From Deinococcus ruber (GTDB lineage: Bacteria; Deinococcota; Deinococci; Deinococcales; Deinococcaceae), in NCBI RefSeq assembly GCF_014648095.1, contig NZ_BMQL01000001.1, positions 434,001 through 498,000 of the forward strand: DNA of 64,000 nucleotides, in the 5' to 3' direction. How positions within the stretch are numbered: position 1 is the stretch's first letter; each line of letters opens with the position of its first letter. Of this stretch, positions 50,007 through 59,571 are shown in pieces. Under the pieces are notes generated by a model. The model made no database searches. It was given only the letters and a program-made list of their open reading frames with translations, and was not told the origin of the DNA. The translations under genes and the position numbers were made by a program.

Positions 50007-50947
50007 TTGCCACCTCCGGGGGGAGTCGAAACGGGCGGCGCGGGGGTGACGGGCGGCGTGACGGAAGGCGCAGCCGGGGCATCGGTGGCCGGAGCAGGCT
50101 GAGCCGGGGCGGTGGTAGCTGGCGCAGCGTCGGTCACACCGTCATCGGTGGTTTCGGGAACCGGCGCGTCGGGGGCGGGTTTGCTGCCGGGTGCGGCGGT
50201 CACGGCAGGCTGGGTGCTGGGTAACGGCTGTTCGATGATGGCTTTGCCGTCTCCGGCGTAGGCGCTGTACGCGATCTGAGGACTCGTCAGCGTCGTGGCC
50301 TTGTCGGGCTTGACGGTGATCAGGGCGATCTGTGCGCCGTTGCCCGGTACGCTGCGGAAACCCAGATCGAGCGTAAGCAGCCCCTTCGTGACCTTCCAGT
50401 ACGCGATGACGCGGGTATCGACGGGCACGATCTTGCTGACGTTCATACCCTGCGGCAACATCCACTGAAAGCGGGCGGCGCGGGTTCCCCTGGGCGCAAC
50501 GATGGTCAGGGGCAGCCGGGTTTCGCCACGAATCTCGCTGGTCGGCAGCGTCAGCGCCAGACTCAGCGGCGGCAGCGGCGAAACGGTCAGGCTGATCTGC
50601 TGATCTTTGGTCGAGAGCGCCGCATCGGAGGCTTCGAGGGTGAAGGTGTACAGCCCCTCCTTGGTCGCCTTGCCGCTGATGGTGCGCCCGGAAAAGGTCA
50701 GACCGTCGGGAAGCTTGCCGCCCGCCAGCCGCAGGCCGTATGGCCCGGCTCCACCCGCCACCACGATATCGGCGGTGTACGGCTCGCCCACATACGCCAC
50801 CGGCACATTGGACGTGGCGAAATTCAGCGGATCGCGGGTGCTAGTGCTGGCACTGTTGGTGGTGCTTGTGCCGCCGCACGCAGCCAGCAGCAGCGGCAAC
50901 AGCAGCGCGGGTGCAGCCCTGGGCACGAGCCGAAATGTTGAGAGCAT
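50003..50947 (-). CDS. Lipoprotein with Ig-like and cohesin-like domains
   Basis: A 314-residue exported lipoprotein. The lipobox is LLLAAC with Cys near residue 24. A putative Ig domain (about 50-118, YVGEPYTADIVV...LPDGLTFSGRTISG) is of the He_PIG type. Residues about 120-230 have a cohesin-like strand order (RLPLTIVAPRGTRAARFQWM, GLLTLDLGFRS, NGAQIALITVKP). A long Pro/Ala/Thr tail follows. TACCAT six bases before ATG 50947 is a leaderless -10, with TTGCTC 16 bp further up. First gene of the operon. The cohesin call is by pattern only, while the Ig call is firmer. Confidence 0.7.
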   Translation of the reverse strand: MLSTFRLVPRAAPALLLPLLLAACGGTSTTNSASTSTRDPLNFATSNVPVAYVGEPYTADIVVAGGAGPYGLRLAGGKLPDGLTFSGRTISGKATKEGLYTFTLEASDAALSTKDQQISLTVSPLPPLSLALTLPTSEIRGETRLPLTIVAPRGTRAARFQWMLPQGMNVSKIVPVDTRVIAYWKVTKGLLTLDLGFRSVPGNGAQIALITVKPDKATTLTSPQIAYSAYAGDGKAIIEQPLPSTQPAVTAAPGSKPAPDAPVPETTDDGVTDAAPATTAPAQPAPATDAPAAPSVTPPVTPAPPVSTPPGGGK

Positions 50948-50990
50948 GCCTGTATGGTAACGGCCCTCCCGATTAGAGCAATGATTTTTT

Positions 50991-51087
50991 GGAAGTGGGA
51001 AGGAGATGGGAAGTGGGAACGGCCCAGATATCTTGATTGCAGCAAGGGGCACTGGCTTTTTCCCACTTCCCACTGTCTACTTCCTGC
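50991..51087. repeat. Heptamer-built inverted repeat (GGAAGTG type)
   Basis: The left arm GGAAGTG, GGAAGGA, GATGGGA, AGTGGGA and the right arm, whose complement reads GGAAGTA, GACAGTG, GGAAGTG, GGAA, pair across about 40 bp. The right arm runs over the stop codon of the MFS gene (51077), so it forms the 3' end of that mRNA. Confidence 0.7.
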
Positions 51088-52372
51088 CCGGCAACACACG
51101 CGGAATGCGCCGCCACAACAGCAGCACCGTCAGTGCTCCCAGCGCAGCCAGCACACACAGCCCCCATTTCGGCCCGAACAGGCCATGCTGCGCGATCAGG
51201 TTGCTGGAAACCAGCGCGCCCAGCGGAGCCGAACCTACCAGCACCAGCGAATACAGGCTCATCACCCGCCCGCGCAGCGCGTTGGGTACCGTGAGCTGCA
51301 CCGAACTGTTGGCCGAAATCAGGAAGGTCAGCATCGAAAACCCGCAGCACGCCAGCACCACCCCCGCTATCCAGATATTCACGACAAAGGCCAGCACCAC
51401 GGCGCTGACGATCAGGAGCACCGCCCCCAGCCGCAGGTTTCGCAGCGGATTCGGGCGGCTGGCCTGCCACAGCGCCCCGACCATCGCGCCCCCGCCGAAC
51501 GCGGCATTCAATGCGCCGAACCCTCCTTCCCGCAGGCCGTACACCGCACGGGCGAAGTACGGAATGATGACGTTGAAATTGATGATGGTCAGGCTCAGCA
51601 GGCCCAGCAGCATCAGGGTGTACCGGATGCTGGGGGTGACGCGCACATACGCCAGCCCCTCGCGGATGTCGTCCAGCACCGCCGGATGGCCGCCGCGCTC
51701 ACGGACTGGAAACGGCAGCGTGGCGATCACCCACAGCACCACCACGAACGACACCACGTTCAGATAGAACGGAAAGGCCAGCCGCGAGATGTTGTCGGCG
51801 TTTCCTCCGCCCAGCAGCGACACACCCAGCGCCGCCACCACTCCGAACACCGCCTGCCCCAGCGTGCGCGACAGATTGAACGACAGGCTGTTGAGGGCCA
51901 CGGCGTTCGCCACGTCTTCGCGCGGTACGAAGTCGGCCACCATGCTCTGACGGGCGGGCATGTCGAACGCGTTGGCGGTGCCTGCCACGAACGCCAGCAC
52001 CATCACCAGGCCCAGGCTGACTCCGCCGAAATGGGTCGTCAGGGCCAGCGACAGCGACGTGAGCATCAGGGTAATCTGCGTGGTCAGCAGAATGCGCCGC
52101 CTGGGCATGCGGTCGATAACGGCTCCGGCAAACAGCGACAGCAGCAGACTGGGCGTGAACTGCGCGACCGTGACCCAGCCCAGCGCCGCACTGTTGTTGT
52201 GCGTCAGCTCCAGCACCAGATACGACTGCGCCGTGGTCTGCATCCAGCTTCCCACCAGACTCAGCATCTGAGACATCCAGTAACGGCGGTAGTGCGGCCA
52301 GCGCAGGGCGTGGAAGGTGGTCTGTTGCCAGGTCTGAAACTTGTTCAGTGCGCCTGGAGCTGCACTTTTCAT
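51077..52372 (-). CDS. MFS transporter (MFS_3/EntS-like exporter)
   Basis: A 431-residue transporter with 12 predicted helices. N-terminal motifs are WMQTTAQSYLVLELTHNNS and AGAVIDRMPRRRILL, the latter the DRxxRR loop between helices 2 and 3. The central region has ANAFDMPARQSMVADFVPRE. This branch includes siderophore and drug exporters, and the substrate is unknown. ATG 52372 has TATCCT six bases upstream, a leaderless layout. The last residues RVLPGRK overlap a heptamer repeat. Monocistronic. Confidence 0.85.
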   Translation of the reverse strand: MKSAAPGALNKFQTWQQTTFHALRWPHYRRYWMSQMLSLVGSWMQTTAQSYLVLELTHNNSAALGWVTVAQFTPSLLLSLFAGAVIDRMPRRRILLTTQITLMLTSLSLALTTHFGGVSLGLVMVLAFVAGTANAFDMPARQSMVADFVPREDVANAVALNSLSFNLSRTLGQAVFGVVAALGVSLLGGGNADNISRLAFPFYLNVVSFVVVLWVIATLPFPVRERGGHPAVLDDIREGLAYVRVTPSIRYTLMLLGLLSLTIINFNVIIPYFARAVYGLREGGFGALNAAFGGGAMVGALWQASRPNPLRNLRLGAVLLIVSAVVLAFVVNIWIAGVVLACCGFSMLTFLISANSSVQLTVPNALRGRVMSLYSLVLVGSAPLGALVSSNLIAQHGLFGPKWGLCVLAALGALTVLLLWRRIPRVLPGRK

Positions 52373-52500
52373 GCGCCCAGGATAGCCCTGGGACCCGTGC
52401 AAACCGGCCCAGGCGCTGCTTCTGGATGCAACTCGTTAAGGAACAGGGCAGGCCAGATGAGAAGTGGCCCGCCCCGGAACAGCCAAAGGTGTTCGCCGTT

Positions 52501-53625
52501 TTACTGGCCGATCTTCACCGACCCGCTGACCACCAGACCCGTGACCTTGGTCAGTCGGTCGGTCACGGTTTTGGGAAAGAGGGCGGTGTTGTACTTGTCG
52601 ACGGCGTATTCCAGCCCGCCGTTTTGCAGCCCGAAGGCACGCTCGCCCGGACGCCACACCTGCCCTTTCACCATGTCGCGAATCACGCTGTAGACGGCAT
52701 TGTCGACGCGCCGCACGATGCTGGTCAGACCGTGATTGAGCGTGGTGGGGTCGGCATCGGTATCGCCCAGCACATTGTTGTTGTCCTGCCAGCCGATGAA
52801 GAACACCGGGCGGGCCGACCCCTTGCAGGCCACCTTGTAGGCGTCGGATTTGGGCACCGCCGCGAACAGGTCAGAGCGGAATTTGACACCTGCGGGCAGA
52901 CTCGCTTCCTTCAGACACTGGCGGTTGCGAACCGCAGAGATCGGGCCGGTCGTGCCGGTCAGATTGGCGTCGAAAACGATGTCGGCCCCGGCGTTCATCA
53001 TGCTGTCGGTCAGGGTATTGGCCTTGGCGGTGTCCTTGTCGGGCTTGGCTCCGGCATCCAGATTGCCCACGATGATGCGGCAGCCGGAACACACCAGCCG
53101 CACGCCGCTGCTGAACGCCGCCACAAACTTGGCGGTGGCCGGACTCTGCTCCTCGGCCACGATGCCCACCACCGAGGTTGCGCTGGTACTTCCGGCGATG
53201 TAGCCCGCCAGGAACGCTCCCTCGGTGTCGCGGAAGCGGATGCCCGCCGTGTTGCCGCCGGTGGGCAGACCATCGACCAGTGCGAAATACGTCTTCGGGT
53301 ACTGCTGCGCCGCCGCCGTCAGCCCGGCCATATGAAAGCTGCCCACCCCGATCACCAGATTGGAGCCTTCGCGGGCGAGCTTGACCGTTCCGGCCTTGTT
53401 GTCGGTGGCGTCGAGCGGCGTGTAGGTATCCACATTCACGCCGAAGTCGCGAACGGCGCGGTCGGCCCCGTCCTGAGCAGACTGGTTCTTGCCGTGATCG
53501 TACCGCCCTGCCGGGTCGAAGACCAGCGACACGTTTAACGGTGAAGACTGAGCTGAAACAGTGAACAGGCTGGGGCCGGATAAAGCGGCGACCCCTGCCA
53601 GCAGCAGAGCATGACGAAGTTTCAT
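52501..53625 (-). CDS. BMP-family (PnrA-like) periplasmic binding protein
   Basis: A 374-residue exported protein with a Sec signal (about 1-26, ending SAQSS, no lipobox Cys). The fold follows the Med/BMP nucleoside-binding family: VSLVFDPAGRYDHGKNQSA, LVIGVGSFHMAGLTAA, DTEGAFLAGYIAG and FDANLTGTTGPI. Two cysteines in VCSGCRII may form a disulfide. No ABC permease or ATPase is adjacent, so transport partners are elsewhere. ATG 53625 begins MKLRHALLL. A 3-codon frame (ATG AAA CCC TAA) overlaps it upstream. TACGAT is 9 bases before the start. Confidence 0.85.
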   Translation of the reverse strand: MKLRHALLLAGVAALSGPSLFTVSAQSSPLNVSLVFDPAGRYDHGKNQSAQDGADRAVRDFGVNVDTYTPLDATDNKAGTVKLAREGSNLVIGVGSFHMAGLTAAAQQYPKTYFALVDGLPTGGNTAGIRFRDTEGAFLAGYIAGSTSATSVVGIVAEEQSPATAKFVAAFSSGVRLVCSGCRIIVGNLDAGAKPDKDTAKANTLTDSMMNAGADIVFDANLTGTTGPISAVRNRQCLKEASLPAGVKFRSDLFAAVPKSDAYKVACKGSARPVFFIGWQDNNNVLGDTDADPTTLNHGLTSIVRRVDNAVYSVIRDMVKGQVWRPGERAFGLQNGGLEYAVDKYNTALFPKTVTDRLTKVTGLVVSGSVKIGQ

Positions 53626-53672
53626 TAGGGTTTCATCGTAGAAGCCGCACCCACACCACGCAGCCAGAAACT

Positions 53673-54626
53673 TCAAAGTTGCTGATGGGGGGGGTAAATC
53701 GCCAGGAGGCGCGTCAACGTCTGCGCGGCCTGCTGCGGCGACTGCACCTCGGCACCCAGCTGACGGCGAATCCAGGTGAGCTGACGGCGCACATACTGGC
53801 GGGTGGCGGCTTCCACCTGGGCGTAGGCCACATCTTCCGGCAGCGTGCCCCGCGCCACCGCCAGTGCCTGGGCGTAGCCGAGTGCCTGCCACACGGTCGG
53901 CCTGGGCAGCGTCTCCGGGCTGATGCGTTCGGCCAGCCAGCTCGCCTCCTGCACCCACCCCTGCGCGAACATCTGCGCGGTGCGGGCGGCGATGCGCGGC
54001 AACACCTCGGCCTCTGGCAACGCAAAGGCCAGCACGCTGTACCGAAAGGCCGGAGCGGTCTGCCCGAATTCACCGGGCCAGCGCCCCGTCTGACGGAACA
54101 CTTCCAGCGCCCGCACCACCCGCCTGGGGTTGCGCTCCATCCGCTGCACCTCTGCCGGGCTGTGCGCGTGTATGTCGCTCAGCAGGGCGTCCAGACCGCG
54201 CTCCTGTAACTCGGCCTCGATCTGCCCACGCTGCTGCGGGTTGCTGGGAGGCGTCAGTGGCAGACCGCGCAGCAGCGCCGACAGATAAAACCCGGTGCCG
54301 CCCACCACCAGCGGCAGGTTTCCGCGCTCCAGAATGCCCGCCACCGCTGTCTCCGCGTCTCGGACATAGCGGGCCACGTCGTAACCGTCATCCACGTCCA
54401 CCACGTCTATCAGGTGGTGCGGTACAGCGGCCCGCTCGTTTTGCGTGGGCTTGGCGGTGCCGATATCCAGCCCCCGGTACACCAGAAAGGCGTCGGCAGA
54501 CACGATTTCCACGGTGCGTCCGGCCTGCCCTGCCAGCGCCGCGACCTCCAGCGAAAGGGCAGTTTTGCCGGAAGCGGTGGGAGCGGTCAGCATCGGAATG
54601 GCAGGAAACACAGAAGAAGCGGGCAC
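53673..54626 (-). CDS. miaA: tRNA dimethylallyltransferase MiaA
   Basis: A 317-residue enzyme that adds dimethylallyl to A37 of tRNAs reading UNN codons. P-loop: APTASGKTALSLE. Other markers are VYRGLDIGTAKPT, GGTGFYLSALLRGLPL and RNPRRVVRALEVF, then QALGYAQ and the tail TRQYVRRQLTWIR. The usual DSMQVYRG motif reads DAFLVYRG here. The start is GTG 54626, which needs no upstream extension. ATG at residue 12 is an alternative and still leaves the P-loop intact. Confidence 0.93.
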   Translation of the reverse strand: MPASSVFPAIPMLTAPTASGKTALSLEVAALAGQAGRTVEIVSADAFLVYRGLDIGTAKPTQNERAAVPHHLIDVVDVDDGYDVARYVRDAETAVAGILERGNLPLVVGGTGFYLSALLRGLPLTPPSNPQQRGQIEAELQERGLDALLSDIHAHSPAEVQRMERNPRRVVRALEVFRQTGRWPGEFGQTAPAFRYSVLAFALPEAEVLPRIAARTAQMFAQGWVQEASWLAERISPETLPRPTVWQALGYAQALAVARGTLPEDVAYAQVEAATRQYVRRQLTWIRRQLGAEVQSPQQAAQTLTRLLAIYPPHQQL

Positions 54627-54685
54627 GCCCCAATCTGAAGCGCAATCCGCCTTCTGTCCACCCCCGAAGCTGCTACCCTGAATCT

Positions 54686-55081
54686 ATGAACGAGCCTGTG
54701 TTAGCCCGGCTGAACACCCTGATGCACCTGCGCGAGGAGGTCGAGAACCTGGGAACCGCCTTTCCGTGGGAGCCTGCCGCCGACTGGCTCGATCAGGGAA
54801 CGCATCTGGTGCTGGTCATGGATCTGCCGGGGCTGCAACCCGAGCATCTGGAACTGCGCGAAGAGGGCGACGACCTGATGATCGCCGGAGAGCGTCACTC
54901 GGAGCTGCCCGGAGAACTCCTGAGCCGCGAGCGTCCCGGCGACCGCTTCAGCCGCACCCTGCGCTTTCCCGATGAGGTGCTGCCGGGCAGCGGGCAGGCC
55001 ACCTTACAGAGCGGCGTGCTGAACGTGCGCTTTGAAAAACGCAGGAAGACCCTGCATCAGCTGGAGGCCGGGCGGGAATAG
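54686..55081 (+). CDS. Hsp20/alpha-crystallin small heat-shock protein
   Basis: A 131-residue ATP-independent chaperone. The alpha-crystallin domain (about 32-122) has HLVLVMDLPGLQPEHLELR, DLMIAGERH and the C-terminal SGVLNVRFEKRRK with the family's GVL. The usual C-terminal IxI/V oligomer tail is absent and the N-terminal arm is short, so small assemblies are likely. TACCCT at 54674-54679 is six bases before ATG 54686. It diverges from miaA over about 60 bp, so the two promoters nearly touch. Confidence 0.9.
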   Translation: MNEPVLARLNTLMHLREEVENLGTAFPWEPAADWLDQGTHLVLVMDLPGLQPEHLELREEGDDLMIAGERHSELPGELLSRERPGDRFSRTLRFPDEVLPGSGQATLQSGVLNVRFEKRRKTLHQLEAGRE

Positions 55082-55099
55082 GCGCACAGGCGGCAGGCG

Positions 55100-55315
55100 T
55101 CAGAGGATGCCCAGCCGCTTCTCCTCCTCGTACAGCCGTTCGCCCACAAACTGCTTGAGCAGCGTCTGATACGGCAACTGCTTCAGGTCGGCCACCCGTC
55201 TCAGGCGCGTTTCTACATCGGCGTCAAGGCGGATGCTGGTCGATTTGGAAGCCCCCGGAGGTCTGGGAATACGGCGTGTAGTCCGGGAGGATGTCTGCTC
55301 TGCCTTGTCGCTCAT
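55100..55315 (-). CDS. Ribbon-helix-helix (CopG/BrnA-like) protein
   Basis: A 71-residue small DNA-binding protein. The core STSIRLDADVETRLRRVADL and KQLPYQTLLKQFVGERL is the RHH pattern, in the style of CopG/BrnA antitoxins. The N-terminus is basic and Ser/Thr/Pro-rich. No cognate toxin gene is adjacent, so an orphan regulator is as likely as an antitoxin. AGGAGA lies 4 bases before ATG 55315, a clear leadered start. Confidence 0.75.
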   Translation of the reverse strand: MSDKAEQTSSRTTRRIPRPPGASKSTSIRLDADVETRLRRVADLKQLPYQTLLKQFVGERLYEEEKRLGIL

Positions 55316-55443
55316 GCCGTCTCCTGCCTGCTGGAAAGTCTGCGCGTGCATGAGTGCCGCAAACGGCAGACGTTATGTACAGCGCACCTTCCAACCGGCG
55401 TTCCTGCTGCCCTTACCGAAATCTGGTACGGCCTAGAGAGTCC

Positions 55444-55623
55444 TCACTGATTCTTCTGGCGAGTCAGGCGGTAGAGCGTGAAGGCGTTGGCGACAGCCAT
55501 GACCAGGCACAGGCCAGCAATGGGCCACTTCTCGCCGCGAGCACTTGCCAGCGCCAGAATCAGCCACAGCGCTGCTAGTACTGCCACGAAGTAAACCCGG
55601 AACGTATTCTGACCTGCCTGCAT
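55444..55623 (-). CDS. Small two-helix membrane protein
   Basis: A 59-residue protein with hydrophobic segments about 10-27 (YFVAVLAALWLILALAS) and 32-49 (WPIAGLCLVMAVANAFT), and a basic C-terminus. I do not recognise a family. TACACT six bases before ATG 55623 (55635-55630) supports expression. The longer frame upstream overlaps the subtilase gene's end and is not favoured. Confidence 0.6.
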   Translation of the reverse strand: MQAGQNTFRVYFVAVLAALWLILALASARGEKWPIAGLCLVMAVANAFTLYRLTRQKNQ

Positions 55624-55643
55624 ACCTGTAGTGTAACGGCTGT

Positions 55644-56810
<1,167 letters not shown>

Positions 56811-56995
56811 GGGCGTAGTCTGCCGCGCCCGCCTGACCTGCGGCTGAGCGGGGCGTTAGCATGGGCCATGACCGGACTTCCAGAGCCTTTGTCAGAGCCT
56901 GTTCTTTTCCATTCTTCCGACCAAGCAGAGCGAATAGAGTTGATGAGCAGGACGCAGAATGAAGGCATCAGCGGCGCTGTTCCGGCGAGGTCGTA

Positions 56996-57784
56996 ATGCG
57001 GAGTCCTGCTCCCGAGCGCCGCACGGTGGTACTGATCACCGGGGCATCGAGCGGCATCGGAGAGGCGACGGCCCGCGTGCTGGCCCCCCTGGGGTACGCA
57101 CTGGCCCTGACCGCCCGCCGGGAAGACCTGTTGACCCGTCTGGCCCACAGCATCGACCCCGGCAACACACATACGCTGGTCTTTCCCGCCGACCTGAGTG
57201 AGGAAGCAGAGCGTTCCCGGCTGATCGAGGGCGTGCTGGAGCGCTTCGGACGCATCGACGTGCTCATCAACAATGCAGGCGTCACGATTCCCAGCGGGCG
57301 CTGGTGGAACGATCCCGACCCGCTGCGGGTGATCGACCTGAACCTGAAGGTTCCCGCCGATCTGACGCGCCGGGTGTTGCCCGCCATGCTGGAGCGCCGC
57401 AGCGGGCAGATCGTCAATATCGGTTCGGTGGCGGGGCGGGTCGCGACGCACGGCATGTACTCGGCCAGCAAATTCGGGCTGCGGGGCTTCTCGCTGGCAC
57501 TGCGCCGCGAACTGCTGGGCAGCGGCGTCGACGTGTCGCTGGTGGCTCCCGGCTTCGTCCGCACGGCTTTTACCAGCGGCGCACGCCTGCCGATGCCGGG
57601 GCCAGATGTGGTGGCCCAGACGGTTGCACGGGTATTGACGCGCCCCACCCGCGAGGCCATCACGCCCGCGTGGTATGGCCCGCTGGCACTGCTGGACGCC
57701 CTGGCCCCCTCGCTGACCGACCATGTGGTTCGGCGCGTGATGAAGCGGCGATACCAGGGCGCTTCCCCGCGGAACACGCTCTGA
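56996..57784 (+). CDS. Short-chain dehydrogenase/reductase (SDR)
   Basis: A 262-residue oxidoreductase. The NAD(P) motif is [18 protein letters not shown], with the structural NNAG in [11 protein letters not shown]. The catalytic triad is Ser in [11 protein letters not shown] and Tyr/Lys in [12 protein letters not shown]. The C-terminus has a hydrophobic helical tail (about 225-250), perhaps membrane contact. Substrate unknown. GAGG lies 5 bases before ATG 56996. The App1-type gene 82 bp downstream has its own leaderless promoter. Confidence 0.93.
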   Translation: MRSPAPERRTVVLITGASSGIGEATARVLAPLGYALALTARREDLLTRLAHSIDPGNTHTLVFPADLSEEAERSRLIEGVLERFGRIDVLINNAGVTIPSGRWWNDPDPLRVIDLNLKVPADLTRRVLPAMLERRSGQIVNIGSVAGRVATHGMYSASKFGLRGFSLALRRELLGSGVDVSLVAPGFVRTAFTSGARLPMPGPDVVAQTVARVLTRPTREAITPAWYGPLALLDALAPSLTDHVVRRVMKRRYQGASPRNTL

Positions 57785-57866
57785 ATTCAGCGCCCGCCGA
57801 CATCCTGAGAGCTTCTGAAAGTGTTTGCACCCTTCCTGCCGGGCCGGGCACGGTACACTTCGCAGA

Positions 57867-59030
57867 GTGAGCGTGTTCCGTCCTCTGGTGCCCCTGATCG
57901 AACGCGGCGCGATGGCCCTCGACCGCTTCTTCAGCCGGGCGCTGCATTCTCGCCGGGCGAGGGGGCGGCTCTCGATTCTGTCGTATTGCGGCTGGGGAAG
58001 CCCCGAAGCCGTCGAACTGACAGGCCGGGTAGTGCTGCCGCGCACGCTACGCCCGCCTCAAAACGCCGATCCGCGCTGGCGCAATTTCGGCAATATCGTG
58101 CGCCGACTGCTGTCGCGTGAGATCAGCGGCGTCGAAGTACATGGCACGCTGGCAGGCGCAGAAGCCAGTTCCGTCTCCGATGAGGACGGCTTCTTTACCC
58201 TGAAATTCGTGCTGCCGCCGTCTGGCCTGGCCCTCTGGCCGCTCGATATCGGCTGGCATACCGCAGAACTGACCATTCCAGGCCGCGAGGGGGTGTCGAA
58301 GGCGACGGTGCAGGTGATCGATGACCGGCGCTGCGCTTACGGCGTCATCAGCGATCTGGACGACACCGTGATTCAGAGCGACGTGACGAGCGTGGGCCGC
58401 ATGCTTTTCACCGTCCTGACCGGCAATGCCCGCACGCGCTCTCCGTTTCCCGGCGTGGGCGCACTGTACCGGGCGCTCGTTCGCCACGCGTCCACGGCTG
58501 TCCCGGCAGCGGGGACGCCGACGCCGCCCGCCAAACTCCGCAATCCGGTGTTTTACGTGTCGAGCAGCCCATGGAATTTCTTCGATCTGCTGTGGCAGTT
58601 TCTGGAATACCGCCGCATTCCGCTGGGGCCGCTGTTTCTACGCAACTGGGGAGCCGACCTGCTGGGAGGCCACGCCACCTACAAGCTCGCGGTCATCGAG
58701 CGCATCTTTACCGCCTATCCGCGCCTGCGCTTCGTGCTGGCCGGAGACAGCGGCGAACACGACCCGGAAATTTATGCCGAGGTCGTTCGCAAGTTTCCGG
58801 GCCGGGTGCTGGGCATCTACATCCGCGACGTAAGTCAGGGCCAGGAACACGACCGGGTGTTGGGGCTGCGCGAGGAACTGTCCCGGCTGGGCGTCGATAT
58901 GGTGCTGGCCCGCGACAGTTTCGCGGCGGCCTCGCACGCGATGGCGCTGGGCCTGATCACGCCCGGCGAGCTGCGAAGTGTGGCGCAGTCGGTGGAAAAG
59001 TCGCTGCATCTGAAGGTGCTGCCATTCTGA
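57867..59030 (+). CDS. App1/DUF2183-family phosphatidate phosphatase-like protein
   Basis: A 387-residue protein. The N-terminal part (about 45-140) is a beta-rich domain ([33 protein letters not shown]). The catalytic domain opens with the HAD-type motif [16 protein letters not shown], then [16 protein letters not shown] and [15 protein letters not shown]. Yeast App1p dephosphorylates phosphatidate and related lipids, and bacterial roles are unknown. The start is GTG 57867, seven bases after TACACT, a leaderless layout. The longer frame from 57825 lies partly in the promoter. Confidence 0.82.
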   Translation: MSVFRPLVPLIERGAMALDRFFSRALHSRRARGRLSILSYCGWGSPEAVELTGRVVLPRTLRPPQNADPRWRNFGNIVRRLLSREISGVEVHGTLAGAEASSVSDEDGFFTLKFVLPPSGLALWPLDIGWHTAELTIPGREGVSKATVQVIDDRRCAYGVISDLDDTVIQSDVTSVGRMLFTVLTGNARTRSPFPGVGALYRALVRHASTAVPAAGTPTPPAKLRNPVFYVSSSPWNFFDLLWQFLEYRRIPLGPLFLRNWGADLLGGHATYKLAVIERIFTAYPRLRFVLAGDSGEHDPEIYAEVVRKFPGRVLGIYIRDVSQGQEHDRVLGLREELSRLGVDMVLARDSFAAASHAMALGLITPGELRSVAQSVEKSLHLKVLPF

Positions 59031-59050
59031 GAGCGGGAGCTTGCAGGAAA

Positions 59051-59089
59051 CAAAAAATCGCAGGCCCCGCTGCCTGAGCAGGGCCTGCC
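59051..59089 (-). terminator. Terminator between the App1-like and DUF genes
   Basis: A GCAGGCCC/GGGCCTGC stem with an inner GCT/AGC pairing. On the minus strand it is followed by a run of six T, ending the 59161-59469 gene. On the plus strand the trailing GTTTT is weaker. Confidence 0.7.
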
Positions 59090-59113
59090 GAACGTTTTCA
59101 ATGTGAACAGCTC

Positions 59114-59158
59114 GGCAGGCTTGTGACGGTTCTACGCGCCACAGGCCACGAACTAGCC
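59114..59158. repeat. Partial heptamer repeat (GCCTGTG type)
   Basis: The right arm CTACGCGCCACAGGCCACGA has complement GTGGCCT, GTGGCGC, GTAG. The left partner is GGCTTGTGACGG. It is a degenerate copy of the heptamer hairpins, immediately after a hypothetical gene. Confidence 0.4.
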
Positions 59159-59160
59159 GC

Positions 59161-59469
59161 TTACTTGTCGAACTTCTCGAACCCGGCGGCGCTGCGGCGC
59201 TGTGCTCCCCGCGCATAGTCCATCTGGGCCTCGACCTGCTCGTGCTGGCCCTCGCTGAAGGTCGATTCGTGGACCCAGTAGTTCAGGCGGGCGTCACCGA
59301 GCTGCACCCAGAACTTCTGAGCGTCGCCTGCGTCGCGCCAGAACACCACCTGTTCGTAGCCGTTCTTGTCGGCCCACACCTTGATATCGTCCAGCACGCG
59401 GGCGGCCTTGGGATGCACCATCTGAAAAGGCGTGTCGTCGGATTCGTTGCGAAAGGTGATGTCTGCCAT
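59161..59469 (-). CDS. Conserved hypothetical protein
   Basis: A 102-residue soluble, polar protein: DITFRNESDDTPFQMVHPKA, then VWADKNGYEQVVFWRDAGDA and FWVQLGDARLNYWVHESTF. I recognise no domain. It contains no Cys and has many aromatic residues. TACGCT six bases before ATG 59469 (59481-59476) marks a leaderless start and supports a real gene. The frame upstream has no homology. Confidence 0.65.
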   Translation of the reverse strand: MADITFRNESDDTPFQMVHPKAARVLDDIKVWADKNGYEQVVFWRDAGDAQKFWVQLGDARLNYWVHESTFSEGQHEQVEAQMDYARGAQRRSAAGFEKFDK

Positions 59470-59571
59470 ACCTACAGCGTACCCTGTGCGGCTGTGAACT
59501 TCATCGAACTCGGTGTAAGAAACGCAAAACAGCACCCGCCAGAGCCGCGTTCACTTCGCTATGCTCTGGAA

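Noticed and set aside
55100..55315. Toxin-antitoxin pair
   Set aside because: The RHH gene has antitoxin-like features, but neither neighbour (Hsp20, small two-helix protein) is a plausible toxin with the usual overlap.
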